This document shows, in pieces, positions 34,278 to 43,208 of a stretch of 64,000 nucleotides of DNA. The translations under genes were made by a program, and so were the position numbers. The DNA lies in NCBI RefSeq assembly GCF_026686735.1, contig NZ_CP113432.1, forward strand, positions 2,407,001 through 2,471,000. Reading direction: 5' to 3'. A model generated the notes under the pieces. The model saw only the letters and a program-made list of their open reading frames with translations. It did not search any database and had not been told where the DNA came from. Positions within the stretch are counted from its first letter, which is position 1; each line of letters opens with the position of its first letter. This DNA comes from Pseudomonas triclosanedens (lineage in GTDB: Bacteria; Pseudomonadota; Gammaproteobacteria; Pseudomonadales; Pseudomonadaceae).

Positions 34278-34874
34278 TCAGACCAGCGCCTGGGCCTGGG
34301 CGACTACGGCGGCGAAGTTGTCGCCCAGGGCGGCGATCTCCGCGCGATGCAGGTCACGGGCGGCGAGCACGCCACCTTCCGGGGTGGGAATGTCGCGGGT
34401 GGCGCAGGCGGCATCCACCAGGGTGCAGCGGTAGCCGTAGTCCTTGGCGGCGCGCACGGTGGTGCTGATGCTGGAGTGGGTCATGAAACCGCAGACGATC
34501 AGGTCGAGACGACCGTGGGCCTGCAGGCGGTCATGCAGGTCGGTGCCGGCGAAGGCGTTGGGCAGGCGCTTGTCCACCACGACCTCGCCCGGCAGCGGTG
34601 CGAGTTCAGGCAGGAACTGGCCACGCGGGCCCTGGGGATCCAGCACGCCGCCCCGTACGCCGAGGTGATGCACGTGAACGATCGGCGTATTCATGGCCCG
34701 GGCCGACTCCAGCAGCAGGCTGATCTGCGCCACCGCTGCATCCAGGCCCGGCAGCGCCAGCACGCCGCTGCGGTACTCCTCCTGTGCGTCGATGATCAAC
34801 AGAGTGCTCTGGCGCAGCGTGGCCGGCGGATAACCGCGTCCACTGATCTGCAGCATGCTGAGCGGATGGGACAT
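34278..34874 (-). CDS. Isochorismatase-like hydrolase with Ser in place of the catalytic Cys
   Basis: This 198-residue protein has the isochorismatase/cysteine hydrolase fold. The triad Asp is present (LLIIDAQ, D29) and the Lys is present (VDKRLPNAF, K102). In the position of the nucleophilic Cys (usual pattern MTHMCVSST) the sequence reads MTHSSISTT, giving Ser135 (nt 34470-34472). Family members with Cys hydrolyse amides such as nicotinamide or N-carbamoyl compounds; those without it, like isochorismatase domains, cleave vinyl ethers. The substrate is therefore uncertain. It is divergent from prmB. Confidence 0.87.
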   Translation of the reverse strand: MSHPLSMLQISGRGYPPATLRQSTLLIIDAQEEYRSGVLALPGLDAAVAQISLLLESARAMNTPIVHVHHLGVRGGVLDPQGPRGQFLPELAPLPGEVVVDKRLPNAFAGTDLHDRLQAHGRLDLIVCGFMTHSSISTTVRAAKDYGYRCTLVDAACATRDIPTPEGGVLAARDLHRAEIAALGDNFAAVVAQAQALV

Positions 34875-35053
34875 GTCTCAACTCCTGATAATCCATGTAT
34901 CTGCATTGTGGGCTGTTACGCGCGCCCTGTGAATCTTTGCGAACTCGCCTCAAAGTGGTATTGGCAAGAATGACGTTAGCTGGCCAGAGGCGCGCCAGCG
35001 CGCGAGTGTTCCGTTAGAATGCGCCCCTTTTGCCGAGCTGCGAGGACTGCGCC

Positions 35054-35968
35054 GTGACTCAATCCCGTTTGCTGACCCTGCGTGATTACATCCGCTGGGC
35101 CGTCAGCCGTTTCCACGCCGAAGAGCTGTTCTTCGGTCACGGTACCGACAATGCCTGGGACGAGGCCCGTCAACTCGTGCTTGGGGCGCTGCATCTGCCC
35201 TGGGAAATGGCCGACGCGTACCTAGATTGCCACCTTGAAGACGAAGAGCGCGAGTACCTGATGCACCTGCTGCGCCGCCGCATCGAGGAACGCGTGCCGA
35301 CTGCCTACCTGCTGGGCGAGGCCTGGTTCTGCGGCCTGCCGTTCGTGATAGACGAGCGTGTGCTGGTGCCGCGCTCGCCCATCGCCGAGCTGATCGAGCG
35401 CCGCTTCGAGCCCTGGCTGGCGGCCGATCCCGCACGCATCCTCGACCTGTGCACCGGTTCGGGCTGCATCGGCATCGCCTGCGCCCATGCCTTCCCCGAG
35501 GCCGAGGTGGTGCTGGGCGACCTGTCGTTCGATGCGCTGGAGGTGGCCAACATCAATATCGAGCGGCACGAGCTGGGCGAGCGGGTCTACACCGTGCAGG
35601 GCGATGGTTTCGGTGGCCTGCCGGGGCAGCGTTTCGACCTGATCGTCTCCAACCCGCCTTATGTCGATGCTGAAGATTTCGCCGACATGCCTCCCGAGTA
35701 TCACCATGAGCCCGCGCTGGGCCTGGCCTGCGGTGACGATGGGCTGGACCTGGTGCGGCGCATGCTGGCTGAGGCGGCCGATCACCTGAGCGAGCGTGGC
35801 AGCCTGGTCGTCGAGGTCGGCAACAGCCAGGTGCACGTGGCGGGGCTATACCCGGAAGTGGATTTCACCTGGCTGGAGTTCGATCACGGTGGTCACGGCG
35901 TGTTCCTGCTCTCCGCCGAGCAGTGCCGTCAGCACCAGGCGCTGTTCAAGTCGCGAGTGAAAGGCTGA
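35054..35968 (+). CDS. prmB: Ribosomal protein uL3 glutamine N5-methyltransferase
   Basis: This 304-residue SAM-dependent methyltransferase of the HemK/PrmC family modifies the Gln of ribosomal protein uL3 and helps 50S assembly. The SAM-binding motif [13 protein letters not shown] (about residues 130-142) and the amide-methylating NPPYVD motif (about residues 203-208) are intact, and the N-terminal helical domain has the PrmB-type [12 protein letters not shown] start. GTG 35054 is preceded by GAGGA seven bases upstream; an earlier in-frame start has no site. A TAGAAT -10-like element lies at 35015-35020. The gene ends in a hairpin shared with the convergent neighbour. Confidence 0.94.
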   Translation: MTQSRLLTLRDYIRWAVSRFHAEELFFGHGTDNAWDEARQLVLGALHLPWEMADAYLDCHLEDEEREYLMHLLRRRIEERVPTAYLLGEAWFCGLPFVIDERVLVPRSPIAELIERRFEPWLAADPARILDLCTGSGCIGIACAHAFPEAEVVLGDLSFDALEVANINIERHELGERVYTVQGDGFGGLPGQRFDLIVSNPPYVDAEDFADMPPEYHHEPALGLACGDDGLDLVRRMLAEAADHLSERGSLVVEVGNSQVHVAGLYPEVDFTWLEFDHGGHGVFLLSAEQCRQHQALFKSRVKG

Positions 35969-35986
35969 CGCCTGTGACCGGGTGGT

Positions 35987-36014
35987 GATCGCCACGCCTC
36001 AGTGCGTGGCGATC
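35987..36014. terminator. Hairpin at the convergent prmB/GNAT-like gene ends
   Basis: Perfect 11-bp stem (35987-35997 with 36004-36014), loop CTCAGT. The loop contains the minus-strand stop codon, and the right arm is the last codons of that gene. Without a T tract it is a likely but unproven terminator. Confidence 0.5.
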
Positions 36015-36772
36015 CAGATCAGCAGGCCGGCCTGGAACACCGCGAACACCGTCAGGCATGCGATGGTGAAGCGCAGGCTGGTGTCGTCGCGGCGGAAGGT
36101 TTCGATGCGTTGCTCCAGGCGGCGTATCTCGCTGGCCTGGGTGGCGAGGTTCTGGTCGGCCTGTTCGAGCATCGCCGAGGCGTCCAGCAGCGGCAGGATC
36201 TGTACCTTTTCCTTGTGCCAGTCGTCATACAGTTCGCTGACGCGGCCGACACTGTAGCGCGCCTTGAGCATCCGCGAGTCTTCGTAGATCACGTCGAATC
36301 CCTGGGCGCGCAGGAAATGGTCGCGGCGCTGCCGGGCTTCCTCGCTGGGCACGTCTTTCATCGCCAGTGCGCCGCCTTCGACGCGGTAGTGCGCCCACTT
36401 CTTCTTTGCCCAACTGACCCCCTGGGCCAGCAGGAAGCGCCCCAGGCCGCGGTTCAGCGGCTCGGTGGAGAAGCCAGAGTCGGCGCCGAAGCGGATTTCC
36501 TTGTTGCGGTGGTCGGCCCAGACCTCCAGCAGATTCACTTCCTTGCGCAGGACCTGGCCGGGCAACTGGATGGTCAGGCGCAGCAGGCTCTGCTCGCCGC
36601 TGTGGCGCTCCACGCGGCCGAACTGGACGAAGCGCAGCGGGCGCGTGCCGGTGGTGCGGTCGGTAGGCAGCGGCGCCAGGCGCAGCAGTCGGTAGTGCTC
36701 CGGGCTGAGCTCGGCCCACGGATGCGGCTGGGTAGGGCTTTCCACGGAGGATGTCTGTTCGGCTTGGGTCAT
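35999..36772 (-). CDS. GNAT-like domain protein with C-terminal coiled coil and membrane anchor
   Basis: This 257-residue hypothetical protein has an N-terminal two-thirds that looks like a GNAT-type fold by pattern: strands around LLRLTIQLPG, a RGLGRFLLAQGVSWAKKKW helix and the RRDHFLRAQGFDVIYED segment typical of acetyltransferase ends. This is inference, because no clear acetyl-CoA P-loop (QxxGxG/A) is visible. After it come a heptad-rich stretch (about residues 200-230, ASEIRRLEQRIETF) and one C-terminal membrane helix (about residues 234-254). It is therefore a tail-anchored cytoplasmic protein. Convergent with prmB. Confidence 0.7.
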   Translation of the reverse strand: MTQAEQTSSVESPTQPHPWAELSPEHYRLLRLAPLPTDRTTGTRPLRFVQFGRVERHSGEQSLLRLTIQLPGQVLRKEVNLLEVWADHRNKEIRFGADSGFSTEPLNRGLGRFLLAQGVSWAKKKWAHYRVEGGALAMKDVPSEEARQRRDHFLRAQGFDVIYEDSRMLKARYSVGRVSELYDDWHKEKVQILPLLDASAMLEQADQNLATQASEIRRLEQRIETFRRDDTSLRFTIACLTVFAVFQAGLLIWIATH

Positions 36773-36819
36773 GGGGTGTTCCTCGGGCCTGGCGGGCGCG
36801 GCCAGGGCTGTCCCGAGGG

Positions 36820-37851
36820 TTATCGACGGATCGCGCCGTTTCTTGAGACGTTCGCTCCAGATGTCGCCAGGGTGGCGTCGGGGAGGGTCCTGGCGTTCTT
36901 CACGAAGGCCACGATGCGCTGCACCAGCTCGCGCGCCAGCGGCAGGTTGGGGTTGTTGTAGGAAGCCAGTTGCTGCGGGCCGCTGGCCGGAACGATGCGC
37001 AGGATGTGGTTCATGCCGTCGATCAGGTACAGCTCGCTGTCGGGCTTGGCCTGCTTGAGTCCCAGCGCGTCTTCTTCGCCGACCTGGATGTCATGGCGCC
37101 CCTGCAGAATCAGGGTTGGCAGCTTCAGGGCGTGAAAGGCTTGCGCGGGGTCTTGCCGGAACAGCGAGATCAGGTAGGGCTGCACGCTGGGTCGGAACAG
37201 GGCGAGCAGCGGCTCCGGGACGCGCCGTTGCAGATGCCCGGCGTTGAGACCGTCGATCAGGCGCTCGGCCTCGGCCAGCAGGGAGGGCGGCAGGCGGCCC
37301 TGCAACTGGTCGCGCAGGACTTCGCCGATGGGGCGCGAGCTGCCGGAAATGGACACCAGTTCGTCGGCATGGGACGCGGGGGCAGCAAGGCTGGCGATCA
37401 GCGCGCCTTCGCTGTGGCCGATCAGCACCTGGCGGCCGAAGCGCGGGTCGCGGGAGAGCTTGTCGCTCCAGGCGATCACGTCGGCGACGTAGCCGTCCAC
37501 GCTGAGTTCTTCTTCGCGCGGCGCCGCCGGCAGGCTGCGCGCCACGCCGCGCTTGTCATAGCGCACGCTGGCAATGCCGTTCTCGGCCAGCGCCTCGGCC
37601 AGTTTGCGCAAGTAGCCATTGTTGCCGCCCTCGGGGTTGTTGCCGTCGCGGTCGGTGGGGCCGGAACCGGCGATCAGCAGGGCTACCGGCGGCGGGGTGG
37701 CGGTCTGTGGCAGCAGCAGGGTGCCGCGCAGCACGCCGTGGCCGGTGTCGAGGTCGTAGGGACGCTGCAGGATGCTGGTGGGGGCGGCCTGTGCGAACGA
37801 TCCGAGCAGGCCGGCGCACAGGCAGAGGCAGAGGAGGGCGAGACGGCGCAT
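36820..37851 (-). CDS. Exported alpha/beta hydrolase
   Basis: This 343-residue protein has a Sec signal peptide (MRRLALLCLCLCAGLLGS, cleavage near AQAAP) and an alpha/beta-hydrolase fold. The oxyanion region is GSGPTDRDGNNP, the nucleophile elbow GHSEG (about residues 143-147), the probable acid Asp is in GRHDIQV and the His is in DGMNHIL. It resembles periplasmic serine-aminopeptidase-like or acyl-esterase hydrolases (YqiA/DLH-like) of unknown substrate. Divergent from aroC across 121 bp. Confidence 0.85.
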   Translation of the reverse strand: MRRLALLCLCLCAGLLGSFAQAAPTSILQRPYDLDTGHGVLRGTLLLPQTATPPPVALLIAGSGPTDRDGNNPEGGNNGYLRKLAEALAENGIASVRYDKRGVARSLPAAPREEELSVDGYVADVIAWSDKLSRDPRFGRQVLIGHSEGALIASLAAPASHADELVSISGSSRPIGEVLRDQLQGRLPPSLLAEAERLIDGLNAGHLQRRVPEPLLALFRPSVQPYLISLFRQDPAQAFHALKLPTLILQGRHDIQVGEEDALGLKQAKPDSELYLIDGMNHILRIVPASGPQQLASYNNPNLPLARELVQRIVAFVKNARTLPDATLATSGANVSRNGAIRR

Positions 37852-37903
37852 CGATGGCTTCGCGGTGGGGTGATGGCGGTTTGATCCTCACGGCCGCAGA
37901 AGG

Positions 37904-37932
37904 TTCGCAGGGCGGATTGACGCAGGTATACT
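37904..37932 (+). promoter_or_regulatory. Promoter of aroC
   Basis: TTCGCA (37904-37909) and TATACT (37927-37932) with 17-bp spacing, about 40 bp before the aroC start. The -10 is a near-consensus match. Confidence 0.6.
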
Positions 37933-37972
37933 GCTCGGCCTTTTCGATTTCCTGTCTTCCGCGGAGCCTCGC

Positions 37973-39064
37973 ATGTCCGGCAACACCTACGGCAAGCTGT
38001 TCACCGTCACCACCGCTGGCGAGAGCCACGGCCCGGCGCTGGTCGCCATCGTCGACGGCTGCCCGCCCGGTCTGGAAATTTCCCTGGAAGACCTGCAGCG
38101 CGACCTGGACCGCCGCAAGCCCGGCACCAGCCGCCACACCACTCAGCGCCAGGAAGCCGACGAGGTGGAAATCCTTTCCGGCGTGTTCGAGGGCAAGACC
38201 ACCGGCACCCCGATCGGCCTGCTGATCCGCAACACTGACCAGAAGTCCAAGGACTATTCGGCGATCAAGGACCTGTTCCGCCCGGCCCACGCCGACTACA
38301 CCTACCACCACAAGTACGGCATCCGCGACTATCGCGGCGGCGGCCGTTCCTCGGCGCGCGAGACCGCCATGCGCGTGGCCGCCGGCGCAATCGCCAAGAA
38401 AGTCCTGGCGGGCATGGGCATCACGGTGCGCGGTTACATGAGCCAGCTCGGCCCGATCGAGATTCCGTTCAGGACCTGGGACAGCGTCGAAGACAACGCA
38501 TTCTTCAGCCCCGACCCGGACAAGGTGCCGGAGCTGGAGGCGTACATGGACCAGTTGCGCCGCGACCAGGATTCGGTGGGCGCGAAGATCACGGTGGTTG
38601 CCGAAGGCGTGCCTCCGGGGCTGGGCGAGCCGATCTTCGACCGCCTGGACGCCGAACTCGCCCATGCGCTGATGAGCATCAACGCGGTGAAGGGCGTGGA
38701 AATCGGCGCCGGTTTCGCCAGTGTCGCCCAGCGCGGCACCGAGCACCGCGACGAGCTGACCCCACAAGGCTTCCTGTCGAACAATGCCGGCGGCATCCTC
38801 GGCGGCATTTCCTCGGGCCAGCCGATCGTCGCCCACCTGGCGCTCAAGCCGACTTCCAGCATCACTACGCCCGGCCGTTCCATCGACGTGGACGGCAACC
38901 CGGTGGATGTGATTACCAAGGGCCGTCACGACCCGTGCGTGGGAATCCGCGCCACGCCCATCGCCGAGGCGATGATGGCCATCGTGCTGCTTGACCACCT
39001 GCTGCGCCATCGCGCGCAGAACACCGACGTGCGCGTCGGTACGCCGGTCCTGGGCCAGCTCTGA
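37973..39064 (+). CDS. aroC: Chorismate synthase
   Basis: This 363-residue enzyme converts 5-enolpyruvylshikimate-3-phosphate to chorismate with reduced FMN, the last shikimate step and branch point to aromatic amino acids, folate and quinones. The family signatures are all present: the start [47 protein letters not shown] and the C-terminal [18 protein letters not shown]. The length is standard. The gene probably reads into the MFS transporter 61 bp downstream. Confidence 0.97.
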   Translation: MSGNTYGKLFTVTTAGESHGPALVAIVDGCPPGLEISLEDLQRDLDRRKPGTSRHTTQRQEADEVEILSGVFEGKTTGTPIGLLIRNTDQKSKDYSAIKDLFRPAHADYTYHHKYGIRDYRGGGRSSARETAMRVAAGAIAKKVLAGMGITVRGYMSQLGPIEIPFRTWDSVEDNAFFSPDPDKVPELEAYMDQLRRDQDSVGAKITVVAEGVPPGLGEPIFDRLDAELAHALMSINAVKGVEIGAGFASVAQRGTEHRDELTPQGFLSNNAGGILGGISSGQPIVAHLALKPTSSITTPGRSIDVDGNPVDVITKGRHDPCVGIRATPIAEAMMAIVLLDHLLRHRAQNTDVRVGTPVLGQL

Positions 39065-39125
39065 GTGACGCCGGCCTCCCGCGAGCCGCCCGGCTTGCGG
39101 GAGTGTCACCCGAGTCGCGCCGCTG

Positions 39126-40286
39126 ATGGCACAGGTTCCCTACTGGCGGCTGTCCAGTTTCTACTTCTTCTACTTCTGCCTGCTGGGTGGAACGGCTCCG
39201 TTCCTGGCGTTGTACTTCGACCACCTGGGGTTCTCCGCCGCACGCATCGGCGAGCTGGTTGCCATTCCCATGCTGATGCGTTGCGTCGCTCCCAACCTGT
39301 GGGGCTGGCTGGGCGACCGCAGCGGCCAGCGGCTGGCCATCGTGCGCTTTGGCGCGGTTTGCACGGCGCTGTGCTTCGCCGGCATTTTCCTCGGCCACGG
39401 TTATGCCTGGCTGGCACTGGTGATGGCCGGGCACGCGTTTTTCTGGCACGCGGTGCTGCCGCAGTTCGAAGTGATCACCCTGGCACACCTGAAAGGGCGC
39501 ACCGAGAGTTACAGCCGCATCCGCCTGTGGGGCTCCATCGGCTTCATCTGCACGGTGGTCGGCCTGGGCTGGCTGTTCGAGTCCGCCAGCCTGGATGCCT
39601 ATCCGCTGGCGCTGCTGGCGATCATGCTCGGCATCGTTGGCGCCAGTTGGTGGGTGCCCAATGCCCAGCCGCCAGCGCGCCACGACGAGGCTCGCGCCGG
39701 CGGTTTCCGCCAGCAGTTGCTGCGTCCCGGCGTACTGGCGTTCTACCTGTGCGTCTGCCTGATGCAGTTGTCCCACGGCCCGTACTACACCTTTCTGACC
39801 CTGCACCTGGAAGCGCTTGGCTACGCTCGCGGGTTGATCGGCCAGCTCTGGGCGCTGGGCGTGGTGGCCGAGGTGCTGTTGTTTCTGGTCATGCCGCGCC
39901 TGCTCAAGCGCTTTTCCCTGCGCCAGGTGCTGGCGGCGAGCTTCCTGCTGGCAGCGCTGCGCTGGCTGCTGCTGGGCACGCTGGCCGGGCAGCTTCCGGT
40001 GCTGTTGTTCGCCCAATTGCTGCACGCGGCGACTTTCGGCAGCTTTCATGCCGCCGCCATTCATTTCGTCCAGCGCAGTTTCCAGGCGCGCCAGCAGGGG
40101 CAGGGCCAGGCGCTCTATGCGGCGCTGGCCGGTACCGGCGGCGCCCTGGGTGCTCTTTACTCCGGCTACAGCTGGGGTAGCCTTGGCCCGGGCTGGACCT
40201 TCACTATTGCCAGCATGGCTGCGCTGGCCGCTGCCTTCATCATCTGGACCCGTCTGAACGAGGACCCGCATGAACGACACCCGTGA
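39126..40286 (+). CDS. MFS transporter (HcaT/nucleoside-symporter-like)
   Basis: This 386-residue transporter has 12 membrane segments in the MFS_1-like (HcaT, 3-phenylpropionate) branch. Signs are the N-terminal YWRLSSFYFFYFCLLGGTAPFLALYF and the GWLGDRSGQR loop, a form of the MFS motif A. The gene lies 61 bp after aroC, and its last 17 bases overlap the start of mtnB, so it is translationally coupled to methionine salvage. An uptake role for a methylthio-sugar or related compound is possible, but that is inference from context. Confidence 0.85.
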   Translation: MAQVPYWRLSSFYFFYFCLLGGTAPFLALYFDHLGFSAARIGELVAIPMLMRCVAPNLWGWLGDRSGQRLAIVRFGAVCTALCFAGIFLGHGYAWLALVMAGHAFFWHAVLPQFEVITLAHLKGRTESYSRIRLWGSIGFICTVVGLGWLFESASLDAYPLALLAIMLGIVGASWWVPNAQPPARHDEARAGGFRQQLLRPGVLAFYLCVCLMQLSHGPYYTFLTLHLEALGYARGLIGQLWALGVVAEVLLFLVMPRLLKRFSLRQVLAASFLLAALRWLLLGTLAGQLPVLLFAQLLHAATFGSFHAAAIHFVQRSFQARQQGQGQALYAALAGTGGALGALYSGYSWGSLGPGWTFTIASMAALAAAFIIWTRLNEDPHERHP

Positions 40287-40896
40287 ACAGTTGACCCGGC
40301 AGATCATCGATGCCGGCCGCTTCCTCTATGGCCGCGGCTGGTCACCGGCCACCAGCAGCAACTACTCGGCGCGCCTGTCGACCGGTCGGGCGCTGCTCAC
40401 CGTGTCCGGCAAGCACAAGGGCCAGCTTGGCGTCGATGACGTGCTGGAAACCGACCTCGCCGGCAACAGCCTGGAGCCGGGAAAGAAGCCCTCCGCAGAA
40501 ACCTTGCTGCACACCCAGCTCTATGCCTGGCGCCCGGAGATCGGCGCGGTGCTGCACACCCACTCGGTCAATGCCACGGTGCTCTCGCGCCTGACGCCCG
40601 GCGATTGCCTGGAGCTGGAAGACTACGAGCTGCAGAAAGCCTTCGCCGGGGTGACTACCCACGAGGGCCGCGTCAGCGTGCCGATCTTCGACAACGACCA
40701 GGACATCGCCCGCCTGGCCGCCAGGGTGCAGCCCTGGCTCGATGCACACCCGGAGTGCCCGGGTTATCTGATCCGCGGCCACGGTCTGTACACTTGGGGG
40801 CTGCGCATGAGCGACGCGCTGCGCCAGGTGGAGGCATTCGAGTTCCTCTTCGAGTGCGAACTGAAAGTCATGACCCTTCGCGGCGGTGCGCGTTGA
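40270..40896 (+). CDS. mtnB: Methylthioribulose-1-phosphate dehydratase
   Basis: This 208-residue class II aldolase-family zinc enzyme dehydrates 5-methylthioribulose-1-phosphate in the methionine salvage pathway. Zinc ligands are visible as HTHSVN (about residues 96-101) and RGHGLYTWG (about residues 168-176). The N-terminal GRGWSPATSSNYSARL motif is typical of MtnB. It overlaps the MFS gene by 17 bp and precedes mtnD by 45 bp, forming the mtnB-mtnD-mtnC cluster. mtnA and mtnK or mtnP are not in the window. Confidence 0.95.
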   Translation: MNDTREQLTRQIIDAGRFLYGRGWSPATSSNYSARLSTGRALLTVSGKHKGQLGVDDVLETDLAGNSLEPGKKPSAETLLHTQLYAWRPEIGAVLHTHSVNATVLSRLTPGDCLELEDYELQKAFAGVTTHEGRVSVPIFDNDQDIARLAARVQPWLDAHPECPGYLIRGHGLYTWGLRMSDALRQVEAFEFLFECELKVMTLRGGAR

Positions 40897-40941
40897 CCCA
40901 TCCACGCCGCTTTGAGAAGAAACCCCACAAGGATAACGACC

Positions 40942-41487
40942 ATGAGCAGCCTGACTGTCTACCAGGAATCCGCCCCCGAGCAGCCGCTTAAGCTGCTGAC
41001 GCACGCCGAGGACATCGCCGCCACGCTGGCGGAGCTTGGCGTGCGTTTCGAGCGCTGGCAGGCCAGTGCGCCCATCGCGCCCGGCGCCAGTCAGGACGAG
41101 GTGCTGGCCGCCTATGCCACGGAAATCCAGCGACTGAAGGACGAGCAGGGATACGTCACCGTCGATGTGGTCAGCCTGACCGCCGATCATCCGCAGAAGG
41201 ATGAGCTGCGCGCCAAATTCCTCGACGAGCACCGCCACGGCGAGGATGAAGTGCGCTTCTTCGTGGCCGGGCGCGGGCTGTTCACCCTGCACATCGAGGA
41301 TCACGTCTATGCCGTGCTGTGCGAGAAGAACGATCTGATCTCGGTGCCGGCCGGCACTCGTCACTGGTTCGATATGGGCGAGCGCCCGCATTTCGTCGCC
41401 ATCCGACTGTTCAACAACCCCGAAGGCTGGGTTGCGAAGTTCACCGGCGACGAGATCGCCAGGCGTTTCCCGTTGCTGGAAGACTGA
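40942..41487 (+). CDS. mtnD: Acireductone dioxygenase
   Basis: This 181-residue cupin enzyme oxidises 1,2-dihydroxy-3-keto-5-methylthiopentene to the methionine precursor 2-keto-4-methylthiobutyrate and formate. Metal ligands are the HRHGEDE motif (His, His, Glu) and the later His in AGTRHWFD. With Fe2+ it performs the salvage reaction; Ni2+-bound forms in other bacteria make CO instead. I chose ATG 40942; upstream in-frame codons lack a start site. It lies between mtnB and mtnC on the same strand. Confidence 0.95.
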   Translation: MSSLTVYQESAPEQPLKLLTHAEDIAATLAELGVRFERWQASAPIAPGASQDEVLAAYATEIQRLKDEQGYVTVDVVSLTADHPQKDELRAKFLDEHRHGEDEVRFFVAGRGLFTLHIEDHVYAVLCEKNDLISVPAGTRHWFDMGERPHFVAIRLFNNPEGWVAKFTGDEIARRFPLLED

Positions 41488-41575
41488 CCGGCAACATCGC
41501 TGCTGCCCCGGTGTGGCCGGGGTGCGCGGACGCAGTCCGCTTCCTATGAATGTCATCGCCGCACCGGAGTTTTCC

Positions 41576-42259
41576 ATGCCGATCAAAGCCATCCTCACCG
41601 ACATCGAAGGCACCACCAGCGCGGTCAGCTTCGTGTTCGACGTGCTCTTCCCCTATGCCGCCGCGCACCTGCCGGACTTCATCCGCGAGCACATCGACGA
41701 AGCCCGTGTGGCGGAGCAGCTTGCTGCCGTGCAGCGCGAGAGCGGTGAAATGGATGCCGATCCCGAGCGCTGCATCGAAATCCTCCTCGGCTGGATCGCC
41801 GAAGACCGCAAGGCCACGCCGCTCAAGGCTCTGCAGGGCATGGTCTGGGAGCAGGGCTATCGCGCCGGCCAGCTCCGCGGGCACATCTACCCGGACGCCG
41901 CCGACGCCTTGCGTCACTGGCATGCCGAGGGTTTCCGCCTGTATGTGTACTCGTCCGGCTCGATCCAGGCGCAGAAGCTGATCTTCGGTTGCTCGGAGGC
42001 CGGCGACCTGAGCCCCCTGTTCAGCGGCTACTTCGACACCACCAGCGGTCCCAAGCGCGAGGCCGATTCTTACCGCCGCATCGCCGCCGCCATCGGCCTG
42101 CCCGCCGAGGAAATCCTCTTCCTCTCCGACGTGGTGCAGGAGCTGGATGCCGCACAATTGGCCGGTATGCAGACCATCGGCCTGGCCCGCGAGGGCGGCG
42201 TGCTGGAAGGTCACGATACGGTGGCCAGCTTCGCGGTGATCGACCCGGCGCGAGTCTGA
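41576..42259 (+). CDS. mtnC: Enolase-phosphatase E1
   Basis: This 227-residue HAD-family enzyme performs both the enolisation and dephosphorylation of 2,3-diketo-5-methylthiopentyl-1-phosphate to acireductone. The HAD motif I is LTDIEGTTS (the DxE form typical of MtnC, in place of DxD), motif II is the YSSGS Ser, and motifs III/IV are a Lys in [10 protein letters not shown] and [15 protein letters not shown] 41576 follows GGAG; the longer upstream frame overlaps the spacer and is not used. It completes the mtnB-mtnD-mtnC group. Confidence 0.95.
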   Translation: MPIKAILTDIEGTTSAVSFVFDVLFPYAAAHLPDFIREHIDEARVAEQLAAVQRESGEMDADPERCIEILLGWIAEDRKATPLKALQGMVWEQGYRAGQLRGHIYPDAADALRHWHAEGFRLYVYSSGSIQAQKLIFGCSEAGDLSPLFSGYFDTTSGPKREADSYRRIAAAIGLPAEEILFLSDVVQELDAAQLAGMQTIGLAREGGVLEGHDTVASFAVIDPARV

Positions 42260-42445
42260 CGCGCTACCGGCCGATCCAGATCGGGCGCCGGCAGGGCTAA
42301 GCCCCAACCCCCCGCGCCGGGGCAGCAGCGCGTGGCTGAGGGTTCTCAGATAGCGGTGCGGCTGACTTTCTTCCATGTTGACGTCTGGCTGGGCGCAGGC
42401 TGGCTATTCTAGGGAAACCTTCCTTTGCGCAGAGAGAATCTCCTC

Positions 42446-42637
42446 ATGGGCTCTACCCTTAGCGGTCTGATCAGTCTGGTCATCTTCGCCCTGGATATCT
42501 GGGCGATCATCAACGTGGTGAGAAGCGGCGCCGACATGTCGATGAAGATCATCTGGATCCTGGTGATCGTCATCCTGCCGGTGCTGGGGCTGATCATCTG
42601 GGCCATCGCCGGACCGCGCGGGAACGTGCGTATCTGA
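42446..42637 (+). CDS. PLDc_N-domain small membrane protein
   Basis: This 63-residue protein has two hydrophobic helices and the PLDc_N (phospholipase D/nuclease N-terminal) consensus: W at the start of the first loop (IWAIINVVRS), a KIIWILVIVILPVLG segment and a final IIWAIAGPRG. Such small stand-alone PLDc_N proteins are common in Pseudomonas, with no known function. Start ATG 42446 is chosen because the protein then begins directly before the first helix; an upstream in-frame start at 42425 would add seven residues. Confidence 0.75.
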   Translation: MGSTLSGLISLVIFALDIWAIINVVRSGADMSMKIIWILVIVILPVLGLIIWAIAGPRGNVRI

Positions 42638-42674
42638 GCTTGCGGTATGGCCGTCGCCGGCAGACACTCTTTCG

Positions 42675-43208
42675 ATGCATTACTGCCTGATCGAAACAGA
42701 ACTCGGCTGGTTCGGGCTCGCCTGGAGCCCGAACGGCATCACCCGCGCCTACCTGCCGGGCGATTCCGTGCACAGCTTGCGCGAGCGCTTCGACAGATTC
42801 GGCTGCGAAACCGCCCACTGGCCGCCGTTCATCGATGAGGCGCGTCGACTGATTCTGGGGTACGCGCGGGGCGAGCCGGTGTGCTTTGACTGCCTGCCGC
42901 TGGATCTGTCGGGCGTCAGCGAGTTTTACCGCCGTGTCTACGACGACATTCTCGGGCTTGGTCGCGGCGAGACCACGACCTACGGCGATATCGCCCGGCG
43001 CCTGGGCGACGTCGGTCTGTCCCGCGCGGTGGGGCAGGCGATGGGCTCCAATCCGATCCCGCTGATCATTCCGTGCCATCGTGTGCTCGCCAGTGGCGGC
43101 AGGAGCGGTGGCTTCTCGGCGCCGGGCGGCAGTGCCTCGAAGATGCGCATGCTGGCGCTGGAAGGCTTCCAGAACCCGCAGGATGCGCAGACCGCCTTCG
43201 ATTTCTAA
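42675..43208 (+). CDS. O6-alkylguanine-DNA alkyltransferase family protein (first copy)
   Basis: This 177-residue protein has the MGMT (O6-alkylguanine-DNA alkyltransferase) domain at its C terminus. The alkyl-acceptor motif is intact as IPCHRV (about residues 133-138), preceded by a DNA-binding HTH segment (TTYGDIARRLG) and the SRAVGQAMGSNP turn. The N-terminal part is divergent. The family transfers O6-alkyl groups from guanine to its own Cys in a suicide reaction. The gene is convergent with a second MGMT gene, and the stops overlap by 4 bp. Confidence 0.88.
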   Translation: MHYCLIETELGWFGLAWSPNGITRAYLPGDSVHSLRERFDRFGCETAHWPPFIDEARRLILGYARGEPVCFDCLPLDLSGVSEFYRRVYDDILGLGRGETTTYGDIARRLGDVGLSRAVGQAMGSNPIPLIIPCHRVLASGGRSGGFSAPGGSASKMRMLALEGFQNPQDAQTAFDF

